Assembly: GCF_050490315.1 (NCBI RefSeq) | Contig: NZ_JBNPEO010000001.1 | Span: 434,001 to 498,000, forward strand | DNA: 64,000 nucleotides | Source: JBNPEO01 sp050490315 | GTDB taxonomy: Bacteria; Actinomycetota; Actinomycetes; Actinomycetales; Micrococcaceae | Reading direction: 5' to 3' | Shown here: one piece after another, positions 20,683 through 29,114 of the stretch | Position numbering within the stretch: position 1 is the first letter of the stretch | Layout of the letters: each line of letters starts with the position of its first letter | Notes under the pieces: model-generated | Told to the model about the DNA's origin: nothing | What the model saw: only the letters and a program-made list of their open reading frames with translations | Databases searched by the model: none | Translations under genes and position numbers: made by a program

Positions 20683-21392
20683 CCGAAGCGAACAACGAAA
20701 AGGAAACTCAGGTGACTGAAGCTGCAGCAGCTGTTGCAACTGAGACCACTGACGCAGCAACCACCACCGATGACCGCCGCGGCGGCAAGCGTGGTGAGCG
20801 CGGCGAGCGTGGTCAGGGCCGCAACGACCGTGGTGGCCGTGGTGGCCGCGATGGTGGTCGCGATGCCGAGAAGAGCCAGTTCGTAGAGCGCGTTGTAACC
20901 ATCAACCGCGTTGCCAAGGTCGTCAAGGGTGGTCGTCGCTTTAGCTTCACCGCTCTCGTCGTCGTTGGTGACGGTAACGGTATGGTCGGCGTTGGCTACG
21001 GCAAGGCTAAGGAAGTTCCGGCTGCTATCGCAAAGGGCGTTGAAGAGGCTAAGAAGTCCTTCTTCCGCGTTCCTCGCGTTGGTAGCACCATCCCGCACCG
21101 TGTGCAGGGTGAAGCTGCCGCAGGTGTTGTAATGCTGCGTCCGGCTTCCGCCGGTACCGGTGTTATCGCTGGTGGTCCGGTCCGTGCGGTATTGGAGTGC
21201 GTGGGTATCCACGACATCCTCTCCAAGTCGCTCGGTTCTTCCAACGCAATCAACATCGTTCACGCGACTGTTGACGCTCTGAAGCAGCTCGAAGAGCCCG
21301 CTTCCGTGGCAGCCCGCCGTGGCTTGCCGCTGGATGAGGTTGCTCCTGCTGCTCTGGTGCGCGCACTCCAGAACCAGAAGGCAGGTGCCTAG
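20679..21392 (+). CDS. rpsE: 30S ribosomal protein S5 with Arg-Gly-rich N-terminal extension
   Basis: Decoding-fidelity protein of the small subunit; 237 residues against 166 in E. coli. Residues 1-32 are an acidic Ala/Thr/Glu stretch and 33-63 a basic RGG/RGER stretch. The S5 core starts near residue 64 (EKSQFVERVVTINRVAKVV) and keeps the conserved GGRRFSFTALVVVGDGNG and GKAKEVPAAIAKG segments. It begins at GTG inside the end of rplR. The tail composition suggests an intrinsically disordered, RNA-binding extension, as seen in other Actinobacteria. Confidence 0.97.
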   Translation: MTEANNEKETQVTEAAAAVATETTDAATTTDDRRGGKRGERGERGQGRNDRGGRGGRDGGRDAEKSQFVERVVTINRVAKVVKGGRRFSFTALVVVGDGNGMVGVGYGKAKEVPAAIAKGVEEAKKSFFRVPRVGSTIPHRVQGEAAAGVVMLRPASAGTGVIAGGPVRAVLECVGIHDILSKSLGSSNAINIVHATVDALKQLEEPASVAARRGLPLDEVAPAALVRALQNQKAGA

Positions 21393-21394
21393 TA

Positions 21395-21601
21395 ATGGCT
21401 AAGAACCTGACTCCCTCCGACGCACAGTTGGAGATCACTCAGATTAAGGGCGTCATTGGCGTCAAGGCGAACCAGCGCGAGACTCTTCGGTCCCTCGGCC
21501 TCAAGCGGATCGGACACACTGTTGTTCGCACCGCCGATGCCGTTACCGTTGGCATGCTCAACACGGTTCCGCACCTGGTAAAGGTAGAGGAGGCGAAGTA
21601 A
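21395..21601 (+). CDS. rpmD: 50S ribosomal protein L30
   Basis: 68 residues, slightly longer than the usual 60. The core LEITQIKGVIGVKANQRETLRSLGLKRIGHTVVR is unmistakable. The ATG is 3 bases after the rpsE stop; the TAA touches the rplO ATG. Confidence 0.96.
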   Translation: MAKNLTPSDAQLEITQIKGVIGVKANQRETLRSLGLKRIGHTVVRTADAVTVGMLNTVPHLVKVEEAK

Positions 21602-22096
21602 ATGGCAGAGAAGAAAACCGCTGACAAGGTCCAGGACGCTGCTGCTGAGAAGCAGAACGCTCTGAAGGTTCACCACCTGCGTCCCGCTCCTGGTGCCAAG
21701 ACCGCCAAGACCCGTGTTGGTCGTGGTGAAGGTTCCAAGGGTAAGACTGCTGGCCGTGGTACCAAGGGTACGAAGGCTCGCTACCAGGTCAAGGCCGGCT
21801 TTGCCGGTGGCCAGCTGCCGTTGCACATGCGTCTTCCGAAGCTTCGCGGCTTCAAGAACCCGTTCCGCGTGGAATTCCAGGTTGTTAACCTGGACAAGCT
21901 CTCTGAGCTGTTCCCCGAGGGTGGCGCAGTAACAGTAGCCGACTTGGTTGCAAAGGGTGCAGTTCGCAAGAACCAGCCCGTCAAGGTGCTCGGCACCGGT
22001 GACATCACCGTCAAGGTTGACGTTACCGTCGACGCATTCTCGGCATCCGCTGCAGAGAAGATCGCAGCCGCAGGCGGAAGCACCACTGCTCTCTAA
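21602..22096 (+). CDS. rplO: 50S ribosomal protein L15
   Basis: Late-assembly large-subunit protein, 164 residues. A lysine/alanine-rich N-terminal extension of about 20 residues precedes HHLRPAPGAKTAKTRVGRGEGSKGKTAGRGTKG. It ends in AAGGSTTAL. It is the last gene of the rplN unit; a clear terminator follows, separating it from secY, with which it is often co-transcribed in other bacteria. Confidence 0.97.
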   Translation: MAEKKTADKVQDAAAEKQNALKVHHLRPAPGAKTAKTRVGRGEGSKGKTAGRGTKGTKARYQVKAGFAGGQLPLHMRLPKLRGFKNPFRVEFQVVNLDKLSELFPEGGAVTVADLVAKGAVRKNQPVKVLGTGDITVKVDVTVDAFSASAAEKIAAAGGSTTAL

Positions 22097-22129
22097 CGAG
22101 ATCCAGTGAAGCTTGACGCTTAGCAATGA

Positions 22130-22172
22130 ACTCCCGGTGCATGGAATAACACTTCATGCACCGGGAGTTTTT
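22130..22172 (+). terminator. Intrinsic terminator after rplO
   Basis: Perfect 14-bp stem ACTCCCGGTGCATG (22130-22143) with CATGCACCGGGAGT (22155-22168), 11-nt loop, then TTTT within GTTTTTGCC. It ends the rplN-to-rplO transcript. Confidence 0.93.
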
Positions 22173-22192
22173 GCCATTTTATGGGCACTCAA

Positions 22193-22223
22193 TTACTGTG
22201 CCTGCCCGTGCACCCGTTAGACT
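22193..22223 (+). promoter_or_regulatory. secY promoter
   Basis: TTACTG (22193-22198), a 19-base spacer and TAGACT (22218-22223), just after the rplO terminator and 60 bases before secY. The -10 is the same hexamer seen before glmM, ino1 and alr. Confidence 0.5.
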
Positions 22224-22282
22224 CGGTTGTTGGGTTTGCTTGACCTACATCACATGACTTTATAAACAACTCAGGAGGACGC

Positions 22283-23593
22283 TTGCTAAGCGCATTTGGA
22301 CGGGCCTTTCGTACGCCTGATCTGCGACGCAAGTTGTTGTTCACACTGGCAATCATCACTATCTTCCGCTTGGGTGCTTTTATCCCCTCGCCGGGTGTGA
22401 GCTACCAGAACGTTCAGCAATGCTTGAATAGCGGTCAGGCCCAAGGTGGTCTCCAGCAACTCGTCAACCTGTTCAGCGGCGGTGCACTCCTTCAGGTGTC
22501 CATCTTTGCGCTGGGCATCATGCCTTACATCACCTCGAGCATCATTGTTCAGTTGCTGCGCGTAGTGATTCCCCGCTTCCAAGAGTTGTATGAGGAAGGC
22601 GCTCAGGGGCAGACCAAACTGACCCAGTACACGCGTTACCTCACTATTGCATTGGGCCTTTTGAACGCCACAACATTGGTGTCCTTGGCACGTTCAGGTC
22701 AGTTATTGCAGGGCTGCCAGTTGCCGATCATTCCGGACAGCAGCATTGTGACAACCATCTTGCTGATCATCACCTTGACGGCCGGTACGGGCCTCATTAT
22801 GTGGATGGGTGAATTGGTCACTGAAAAGGGCGTCGGCAACGGCATGTCCTTGATGATCTTCACATCCATCGCAGCCGGCTTCTTCCCGTCCATGAACTCG
22901 ATCCTGACGTCCAAGGGTTGGGGCACCTTCTTGATCGTTATCGCCGTCGGTCTTTTGACCGTGGCGCTGGTGGTTTTTGTGGAGCAGTCGCAACGGCGAG
23001 TCCCCGTCCAGTACGCCAAGCGTATGGTGGGCCGCCGCACCGTGGGTGGAACCAGCACGTATATCCCCATCAAGGTGAACATGGCCGGTGTTATCCCGGT
23101 GATCTTTGCTTCGTCGATGTTGTACCTGCCGGCACTGCTGGCTCAGTTCAACACCCCGCGTGACGGTAGCGCTATGCCGGGCTGGGTTGAATGGATCAAC
23201 AACAACCTCACGCGCGGCGATCACCCGATCTACATGCTCATCTACTTCCTGATGATCATCTTCTTCACATACTTCTACGTCTCGATCACCTTCAACCCTG
23301 AAGAGGTCAGCGACAACATGAAGAAGTATGGTGGATTTATCCCGGGTATCCGGGCCGGTAAGCCGACTGCAGACTACTTGCAGTACGTGCTGTCCCGGAT
23401 CACCTTGCCCGGTGCTTTGTACTTGGGTTTGGTGGCGTTGATTCCGTTGATTGCGCTGGTGTTAGTTGGCGCTAATCAGAACTTCCCGTTTGGTGGTACT
23501 TCCATCTTGATCATGGTTGGTGTGGGACTCGAGACGGTGAAGCAGATTGACGCACAGCTTCAACAACGGCACTACGAAGGGCTTTTGCGATGA
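22283..23593 (+). CDS. secY: Preprotein translocase channel subunit SecY
   Basis: Central channel of the Sec translocon, an integral membrane protein of 436 residues with about ten hydrophobic segments. The first helix contains KLLFTLAIITIFRLGAFIPSPGV. The cytoplasmic loop NPEEVSDNMKKYGGFIPGIRAGKPT and RMVGRRTVGGTSTYIPIKVN are typical. The start is TTG at 22283 with AGGAGG (22273-22278) upstream; no ATG or GTG fits the conserved N-terminus. The stop overlaps adk (ATGA). Confidence 0.97.
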   Translation: MLSAFGRAFRTPDLRRKLLFTLAIITIFRLGAFIPSPGVSYQNVQQCLNSGQAQGGLQQLVNLFSGGALLQVSIFALGIMPYITSSIIVQLLRVVIPRFQELYEEGAQGQTKLTQYTRYLTIALGLLNATTLVSLARSGQLLQGCQLPIIPDSSIVTTILLIITLTAGTGLIMWMGELVTEKGVGNGMSLMIFTSIAAGFFPSMNSILTSKGWGTFLIVIAVGLLTVALVVFVEQSQRRVPVQYAKRMVGRRTVGGTSTYIPIKVNMAGVIPVIFASSMLYLPALLAQFNTPRDGSAMPGWVEWINNNLTRGDHPIYMLIYFLMIIFFTYFYVSITFNPEEVSDNMKKYGGFIPGIRAGKPTADYLQYVLSRITLPGALYLGLVALIPLIALVLVGANQNFPFGGTSILIMVGVGLETVKQIDAQLQQRHYEGLLR

Positions 23594-24171
23594 CGAGAAT
23601 GCTGATCATTGGACCTCCCGGTTCGGGTAAGGGAACTCAAGCCGAGCGGATTTCCGGTCGCCTTGGAATTGTTGCCATTTCCACGGGAGACATTTTCCGC
23701 GCCAATGTTAAGGGCGAGACGCCTTTGGGGCTTGAAGCGAGGAAGTACATGGATGCTGGTGACTTTGTCCCGGACTCCGTGACCAACAAGATGGTTCGCG
23801 ATCGTCTGAGCCAAGATGATGTGGAAGTTGGCTTCTTGCTCGACGGTTACCCGCGGACCACCGCCCAGGTGGATGAGCTAGATGACATTCTGGCCAGCAG
23901 CGAACAAAAGCTCGACGTCGTTTTGCAACTGACGGCCGACGACGAGGAACTCGTTAAGCGCCTTTTGGGCCGTGCCATTGAGACTGGCCGAAGTGACGAC
24001 AACGAGACAGTGATCCGTCACCGTTTGGACCTCTACCACGAGCAGACCGAGGCTGTTGTCAGCAAATACGCTAACCGTGGCATTTTGACTCAGGTTGACG
24101 GTATCGGCGGCATTGACGAGGTCACCGATCGTGTGATGGCAGCCATCAAGTCAGCCACCGATAGCAAGTAG
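23590..24171 (+). CDS. adk: Adenylate kinase
   Basis: Interconverts ATP + AMP and two ADP; 193 residues, the short form lacking the large zinc-type LID. The P-loop GPPGSGKGT is at residues 8-16, followed by ISTGDIFRANVK and FLLDGYPRTTAQ. It starts at an ATG overlapping the secY stop by four bases. The spacer to map holds two small hairpins (24204-24237 and GCCGC-TTGT-GCGGC at 24240-24253) but no T-tract. Confidence 0.97.
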   Translation: MTRMLIIGPPGSGKGTQAERISGRLGIVAISTGDIFRANVKGETPLGLEARKYMDAGDFVPDSVTNKMVRDRLSQDDVEVGFLLDGYPRTTAQVDELDDILASSEQKLDVVLQLTADDEELVKRLLGRAIETGRSDDNETVIRHRLDLYHEQTEAVVSKYANRGILTQVDGIGGIDEVTDRVMAAIKSATDSK

Positions 24172-24293
24172 TACTTCTGAGAGCCTTCAGATGATTGACC
24201 TCCGGGCCGGGCGCTGCGAAAGCAGTTAGCTCGGCCCGAGCCGCTTGTGCGGCACATCAGTAAGAACACAGCACACCGAATAAAGGGAAGTAC

Positions 24294-25121
24294 ATGGCCT
24301 TCAGCCAGCCGCGCGTTGAATTCAAAACCGATGAGCAGATGCACTTGATGCAGGAAGCTGGGCTACTGCTCAGTCGTGCTCTGGATGCTGCGGTGGCCGC
24401 GGCGGTCCCGGGGGCTACCACGGATGACTTGGACCGGGTATTCGCGGAGGTAGTGGACGCTGCTGGCGCTCAATACAACTTCTTGAACTACCACGGCTAC
24501 CCCAAACACATTTGTGCTTCAGTGAATGAAGAAGTGGTCCATGGCATCCCGGGCCCGCGTGTGCTGCAGGATGGAGACATTATCTCCATTGACGGCGGTT
24601 GCATCGTTAAGGGCTGGAATGCCGATTCTGCTCGCACCGTTTTGGTGGGCACTGTGGACCCGGAGGATCAGCGCTTGTCTGATGTCACTGAGGAAGCCAT
24701 GTGGCGGGGGATCGCCGCCCTGGCCAAAGCTAAGTTTGTGGGGGAGATTGGCGACGCCATTGACGATTACGTTTCATCAGTTCCCGGCAAAAAACTGGGC
24801 ATTCTTGAAGACTACGTTGGTCACGGCATTGGAACCGAAATGCATATGGCCCCCGACGTTTTGAATTACCGCAGCCGGCACCGTGGGCCCAAGGTGCGTC
24901 CGGGAATGTGCTTAGCCATTGAGCCGATGCTGGTCCGCGGTGACATTGAAACGGCTGTCCTTGAAGACGATTGGACAGTTGTAACAACTGATGGTTCGCG
25001 GGCGAGCCAATGGGAGCACTCGGTTGCAGTGCACAGTAAGGGGATCTGGGTTCTCACGGCGCCCGACGGCGGCGCAGCGCGACTGGAGCCGCTCGGCGTC
25101 GTACCCGTTCCGATTCCCTAA
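24294..25121 (+). CDS. map: Methionine aminopeptidase, type I
   Basis: Removes the initiator methionine from nascent proteins. 275 residues with the pita-bread fold. The five metal ligands are all visible: Asp100 (IDGG), Asp111 (NADSART), His177 (GHGIG), Glu210 (IEPML) and Glu241 (QWEHSV). His83 lies in VVHGIPG. The ATG at 24294 has AAAGGGAAG upstream. It is the last gene of secY-adk-map. The usual downstream partner infA is displaced by an inverted transporter operon. Confidence 0.96.
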   Translation: MAFSQPRVEFKTDEQMHLMQEAGLLLSRALDAAVAAAVPGATTDDLDRVFAEVVDAAGAQYNFLNYHGYPKHICASVNEEVVHGIPGPRVLQDGDIISIDGGCIVKGWNADSARTVLVGTVDPEDQRLSDVTEEAMWRGIAALAKAKFVGEIGDAIDDYVSSVPGKKLGILEDYVGHGIGTEMHMAPDVLNYRSRHRGPKVRPGMCLAIEPMLVRGDIETAVLEDDWTVVTTDGSRASQWEHSVAVHSKGIWVLTAPDGGAARLEPLGVVPVPIP

Positions 25122-25138
25122 CCACCCGCGGAACGGCC

Positions 25139-25177
25139 GCTAGCACCGAACGCTAGCAACGAACGTTAGTAACGACT
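25139..25177. repeat. Three copies of a 13-bp tandem repeat
   Basis: GCTAGCACCGAAC (25139-25151), GCTAGCAACGAAC (25152-25164) and GTTAGTAACGACT (25165-25177), head to tail right after the map stop. The copies diverge progressively. No function is recognised. Confidence 0.8.
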
Positions 25178-25191
25178 CGCCGTAACGCTGC

Positions 25192-25239
25192 TAGTAATAC
25201 TGCAAGTAACACTTCAAGTAACACTTCAAGTAACACTGC
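25192..25239. repeat. Four copies of a 12-bp tandem repeat
   Basis: TAGTAATACTGC (25192-25203), then AAGTAACACTTC twice (25204-25227), then AAGTAACACTGC (25228-25239). Probably a slippage-prone minisatellite. It lies between map and the bidirectional terminator and adjoins the transporter insertion. Confidence 0.85.
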
Positions 25240-25247
25240 CAAACGCA

Positions 25248-25305
25248 AACTGACCAGCAGTTGTGACTGTCCCAAGCTGGGAACAGCCACAACTGCTGGT
25301 CAGTT
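25248..25305. terminator. Bidirectional terminator between map and ugpB
   Basis: Perfect 18-bp inverted repeat AACTGACCAGCAGTTGTG (25248-25265) and CACAACTGCTGGTCAGTT (25288-25305), with further partial pairing inside (CTGT-CCC/GGGAACAG). It lies between convergent genes and can serve both directions. Confidence 0.8.
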
Positions 25306-25324
25306 AAGTTAAGCCACTAGGAAC

Positions 25325-26671
25325 TTACGCTTTGAGCTTGGGCTTAACATCCTTGGTGTAGATGCCTTCAAGCGTGGATTTGAGGGTCTTCATGGCTTCC
25401 TTGACGTCGCCCTTTTGGGTCAGGATTGACGCTGCAGCCTTAGCCATTTCCTGATCAGCGCCCGGCAAGAAGACGCGTGCGTTGTCCTGAACGCGGGTCA
25501 CGGCCAACTGGTCCATCGCCGTTTTGATTTGTGGGGTTTTGGCCAGAACAGCAGTCATGTCGGCGGAGGTGCGGGTTGGCATGTAGCCGGTTGCTGCCGA
25601 GAAAGCAGCAGTGTTTTCCGGTTCGGTCATAAACTTCAAGAACATACCGGCTGCAAGCTGCTCTTCCTTGCTTACGCCGCTGGGGATACCCAAACCTGCT
25701 CCACCGGTGGGGCAAACGCCTGTGGTCTCTTTGGAGCCACCGGGCAAAAAGCCCACACCAACGTTGAAGCTCGCAGACTTCAATATGCCGATGAGGGAAC
25801 CGGTGGAAGACAACGTTGCCGAGGCAATGCCAGCAGCGAAGTCATCAGCAGATTCCTTGGAAGAAACGCCTGCCCAACCGTCCTTGTACACGGAATCTTG
25901 AGCCCACTGCAGCGCAGCAACCGAAGCGTCAGAGTCGCACGTGATGTCCCAATCTTTGGACCATCCGCCGCCTTCGCCCCACAGGTTGTTCTGCAGAGTC
26001 CAACCAGCGTAGCCAGCTAGCGCCGGGTACATAAATGCGTACTGGGCCTTAGAAGCGGCCTTGAGCTTTGGCGCCCACTCAGCGAATTCTTGCCACGTCT
26101 TCGGTGCGCGGTCCGGCAAGCCAGCAGCCTTGAAGTGGTCTTTGTTGTAGTAAAACAACGGTGTTGAGCGGCCGTAGGGGAGCGCCCACTGCTTTGAGTC
26201 GTATTTGTAGTCGTCCACTAGGGACTTACGGAAATCATCAACCTTGACGTCCAGCTGCTTGATGAGAGAGTCCAAGGAAATGATGTTCTGGTTCATGTAG
26301 TAACGGAACCACCACACGTCGGAGAGGACCACAAGAGCAGGCAAGCCGCTCTTGGCAGCCTGAGCCGTCTGGAACTTCTGCGCAATCTCTTCGTAGTTGG
26401 AACCGGCAGTGACCAAGTTGACCTTGATTGTGGGGTTGGCCGCCTCGAACTTGGCGATGATTTCCTTCTCAACATCCTGGGACTTGCCCGGGTGGTTGGA
26501 CCAGAAGTCGATGGACGTTGCCGGCTTCACGCCAGAAAAGTCTACTTCCTGGGTTGACGCCGAGGAGTTGTTGGAGGCAGTGGAGGGGCCACCACACGCG
26601 GAGATAGCAGCGGCTCCGGCGCCAGCGCCGGCTAAGGAAAGGAAGAGCCGGCGGTCAAGATTGAGGGACAT
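25325..26671 (-). CDS. ugpB: UgpB-type ABC transporter substrate-binding lipoprotein
   Basis: 448 residues. The N-terminus LDRRLFLSLAGAGAGAAAISAC has twin arginines (7-8) and a lipobox ISAC with Cys26, so a Tat-exported lipoprotein is likely. The mature part resembles UgpB, the sn-glycerol-3-phosphate binding protein: NPTIKVNLVTAGSNYEEIAQKFQ, GRSTPLFYYNKDHFKAAGL, YAGWTLQN and STGSLIGILKSASFNVGVGFLPGG. Substrate (glycerol-3-phosphate, glycerophosphodiester or a sugar) is inferred from resemblance only. It is the third gene of a ugpA-ugpE-ugpB operon, 44 bases after ugpE, with AAAGG before the ATG. No ATPase gene is adjacent. Confidence 0.85.
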   Translation of the reverse strand: MSLNLDRRLFLSLAGAGAGAAAISACGGPSTASNNSSASTQEVDFSGVKPATSIDFWSNHPGKSQDVEKEIIAKFEAANPTIKVNLVTAGSNYEEIAQKFQTAQAAKSGLPALVVLSDVWWFRYYMNQNIISLDSLIKQLDVKVDDFRKSLVDDYKYDSKQWALPYGRSTPLFYYNKDHFKAAGLPDRAPKTWQEFAEWAPKLKAASKAQYAFMYPALAGYAGWTLQNNLWGEGGGWSKDWDITCDSDASVAALQWAQDSVYKDGWAGVSSKESADDFAAGIASATLSSTGSLIGILKSASFNVGVGFLPGGSKETTGVCPTGGAGLGIPSGVSKEEQLAAGMFLKFMTEPENTAAFSAATGYMPTRTSADMTAVLAKTPQIKTAMDQLAVTRVQDNARVFLPGADQEMAKAAASILTQKGDVKEAMKTLKSTLEGIYTKDVKPKLKA

Positions 26672-26715
26672 GATGAACCTTTCAGAGGGAGTGGTGTTAT
26701 TTGAAGGGAGTTAGC

Positions 26716-27657
26716 TCAGCCGGTGACTGAACCTTGAGTGAGACCCGCGACGATGTATCGCTGGAGCATGGCAAAAATAATCAAAATCGGAATAATCACC
26801 AGGACGGCGCCGGCCATAAGAATTCCCCAGCCAGAACCGTTGCCTTCGGAGTTCTGCAGGAGCGTTAGGCCCACTGGCAAAGTCATTGCCTCGGGTTTGT
26901 CAGTGATGATGAGTGGCCAGATGTAGTCATTCCACTCGCTGACCACGGTGACCAGACCCACGGTGGCGATGGAGGGAACTGACACCGGAACTACCACTTG
27001 CCACAAACGACGCCAGTGCCCAGCGCCGTCGATCTCTGCAGCCTCAAGAATGGATCCGGGCAGAGTCATAAAGTGTTGGCGAAGCAAGAACGTACCGAAG
27101 GCAGTTCCCAGTCCGGGCAGGATGATGCCCCAGAGAGTGTTTTTGCCGCCCATACCCGCGATCAGCAGGTAATTGGGAAGGATGGACACTTGGGCCGGAA
27201 CCATCAGGGCCACAAGAATCAAAACAAACATCACGTTTTTGAAGGGGAATCGCACAAACACCAACGCATAGGCGGTGAGGATAGCGAGGACCACTTTGAT
27301 GGTGGATCCCACAGCCGTGACGATCACTGAGTTAGCAAAGAACTGCCCAAAAGGAACAGTGGTCATAGCCACTGTGTAGTTTTCCGGGTTCAGAGTCTGC
27401 GGCAGGACTTTCAAATCTAGGGTGACAATCTCTCCCGGCTGTTTGAAGGAACTCAAGATCATCCACAGCAAGGGAAGGAAAACCACCATTGTGGCCAGGA
27501 TCAGTGGCACATATCCGCCCACAATGGTCTGCACAAGATTACTGCGAGTAAAAACGCGTTGTGGCCCAGTTGTGCTATTTCGATGCCCTTTCCCAGGACG
27601 GTGAGGTTTTGGAAAGGACGACGCCGGGAGGTCAGTCGGTGAATCGGTGCGGCTCAC
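26716..27657 (-). CDS. ugpE: ABC transporter permease, UgpE type
   Basis: Inner-membrane permease of the MalG/UgpE class, 313 residues. A polar 40-residue N-terminal region precedes about six membrane segments. The EAA loop that docks the ATPase is EAAEIDGAGHWRRLWQVVVP. Its ATG overlaps the end of ugpA by four bases (ATGA), so the two permeases are translationally coupled. The partner ATPase is not encoded here; a shared MsiK/UgpC-type ATPase elsewhere is the likely donor, as is known for other actinobacterial sugar importers. Confidence 0.85.
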   Translation of the reverse strand: MSRTDSPTDLPASSFPKPHRPGKGHRNSTTGPQRVFTRSNLVQTIVGGYVPLILATMVVFLPLLWMILSSFKQPGEIVTLDLKVLPQTLNPENYTVAMTTVPFGQFFANSVIVTAVGSTIKVVLAILTAYALVFVRFPFKNVMFVLILVALMVPAQVSILPNYLLIAGMGGKNTLWGIILPGLGTAFGTFLLRQHFMTLPGSILEAAEIDGAGHWRRLWQVVVPVSVPSIATVGLVTVVSEWNDYIWPLIITDKPEAMTLPVGLTLLQNSEGNGSGWGILMAGAVLVIIPILIIFAMLQRYIVAGLTQGSVTG

Positions 27658-28694
27658 GCGTAATGCACCTTCCGTTCAACGAAGCGAAGTTGCAAGACAG
27701 TGATGATTAGCAGGATCACAAAGAGAATGACCGATACGGCGGCGGAATAGCCGGCACGGTTGTACGCGCCGAAGGCTTGAAGGTAAGCCTCATAAATCAG
27801 CGTGCTGGTGCCGTTGCCCAAGGGGGTCATGATACGGATCAGGTCAAAGGCCTGAAGTGAGCTGATCATGGTGGTGATCAGTAAAAAGAACGTAGTGGGG
27901 GAGAGGAGTGGAAGGCTCACGCTCCAGAACCGCCGGAAACCGCCAGCGCCGTCGATGGCCGCTGCCTCCATTACGTCCTTGGGTAGGGACTGCAGTCCGG
28001 CCAGGTAAACCACCGCACAATAGCCCAGGTTCTTCCAGATATAGACAATGATCACCATCAGCAATGAGAGCTGGGGATCATTGATCCACTCCGGGCTCTG
28101 CTGGCCCAAGCCGCGTAGAATCCAGGCGAGAACGCCGTAACCGGGATCAAAGATAAAAAGCCACACAAGTCCAACGCCCACCCCGGAAAGAACGTAGGGC
28201 GCAAAAACAGCGGACCGGGCGAAGGTGGTGCCGCGTACTTTGGAATTGAGCGCCAACGCCACGAGCAACCCCAGCACCATTGACCCGCCCACGGTAGCGA
28301 GGGTGAATATCCCGGTGGTGCCCAGAACGCGGGGCGCGTCCGAACTCGTGAAGAACGTTATGTAGTTCCCCAGGCCGACCACTGTGGCGTTGGCCGAACC
28401 TAAGGTCCAGTCCAACGTTGAGTAGTAGATGTTGTTGAACAACGGCAAATAAGTGAAGACAGCAATCAATGCAAGGTTGGGGAACGCGAACGCCAAGAAA
28501 GTCCAGAAGTCTCTTCGACTGCGCGCACTCATACCGCGCTGCTTGAGTTGGTGAGGTTGCTTGGGCGTGCCCTGCGTGTTGGCGGTGCTTAGTTTCGTGG
28601 ACCGCCGGACCTTGCCGGCCCGGCCTGGCGAAACACCAGCCGCCTCGGGCGCAAGGCTGCCCCGAGGCTGGGTGAGGGATTCGTTGTGGCTCAT
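27654..28694 (-). CDS. ugpA: ABC transporter permease, UgpA type
   Basis: Permease of the MalF/UgpA class, 346 residues. The first 60 residues are polar and basic, longer than in E. coli UgpA. About six membrane segments follow, with the EAA loop EAAAIDGAGGFRRFWSVSLP. The first gene of the reverse-strand operon, it is divergent from infA with 420 bases between. No convincing -10/-35 pair was found upstream. As with its partners, the substrate is not proven by sequence. Confidence 0.85.
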   Translation of the reverse strand: MSHNESLTQPRGSLAPEAAGVSPGRAGKVRRSTKLSTANTQGTPKQPHQLKQRGMSARSRRDFWTFLAFAFPNLALIAVFTYLPLFNNIYYSTLDWTLGSANATVVGLGNYITFFTSSDAPRVLGTTGIFTLATVGGSMVLGLLVALALNSKVRGTTFARSAVFAPYVLSGVGVGLVWLFIFDPGYGVLAWILRGLGQQSPEWINDPQLSLLMVIIVYIWKNLGYCAVVYLAGLQSLPKDVMEAAAIDGAGGFRRFWSVSLPLLSPTTFFLLITTMISSLQAFDLIRIMTPLGNGTSTLIYEAYLQAFGAYNRAGYSAAVSVILFVILLIITVLQLRFVERKVHYA

Positions 28695-29005
28695 GTAGGT
28701 CTCTATCTGATTTCTCTGGCGCCGGTGGATGCTTAGCTTTAGCGGGAGCCGAAGGGAGTGACTCGCCTGATTCTCGGCACCAGGTTCTAGGCCACTTCAC
28801 CACAAGCACGGAGCGCATTTGAGCCGTTTTGGGCCCCTAAAGCATTTATTCGACGAGCTTTTGTTAGGCGTTTACGCGTTGTTTCACTCAGCGACGGCCC
28901 AGGTTTGGCCAAGACTTCCGCCGAGCCAAGTGCGTGCGTTCTGAGGAACCATGGGCTAACATGTGCCGATTTAACTTCCGAAGGGAAATGACGTAGAGTT
29001 ATTTG
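28695..29005. other. ugpA side of the ugpA-infA divergent spacer
   Basis: No gene is seen here. A short palindrome GCGTTTACGC (within 28869-28880) and a GGGCCC-centred stretch near 28830 are possible operator-like sequences for the transporter, but neither matches a regulator site I know. Open frames crossing it lack coding signals. Confidence 0.4.
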
Positions 29006-29035
29006 TTGGTTGTCTGCCCTGCCGTGCCCTAGTGC
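29006..29035 (+). promoter_or_regulatory. infA operon promoter
   Basis: TTGGTT (29006-29011), an 18-base spacer and TAGTGC (29030-29035) give a plausible promoter 80 bases before infA. A promoter is needed here, because the inverted ugp operon cuts infA off from secY-adk-map. Confidence 0.45.
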
Positions 29036-29114
29036 CGGTGGAAAGAGAACTAAAACCCAAAAATGTTCACGGTGTGATTCGAATGCGTCGTGACAACAAC
29101 AGTTAGCGGAGGAT

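Noticed and set aside
25139..25239. CRISPR array
   Set aside because: Repeats are 12-13 bases, directly adjacent and without spacers; no cas genes.
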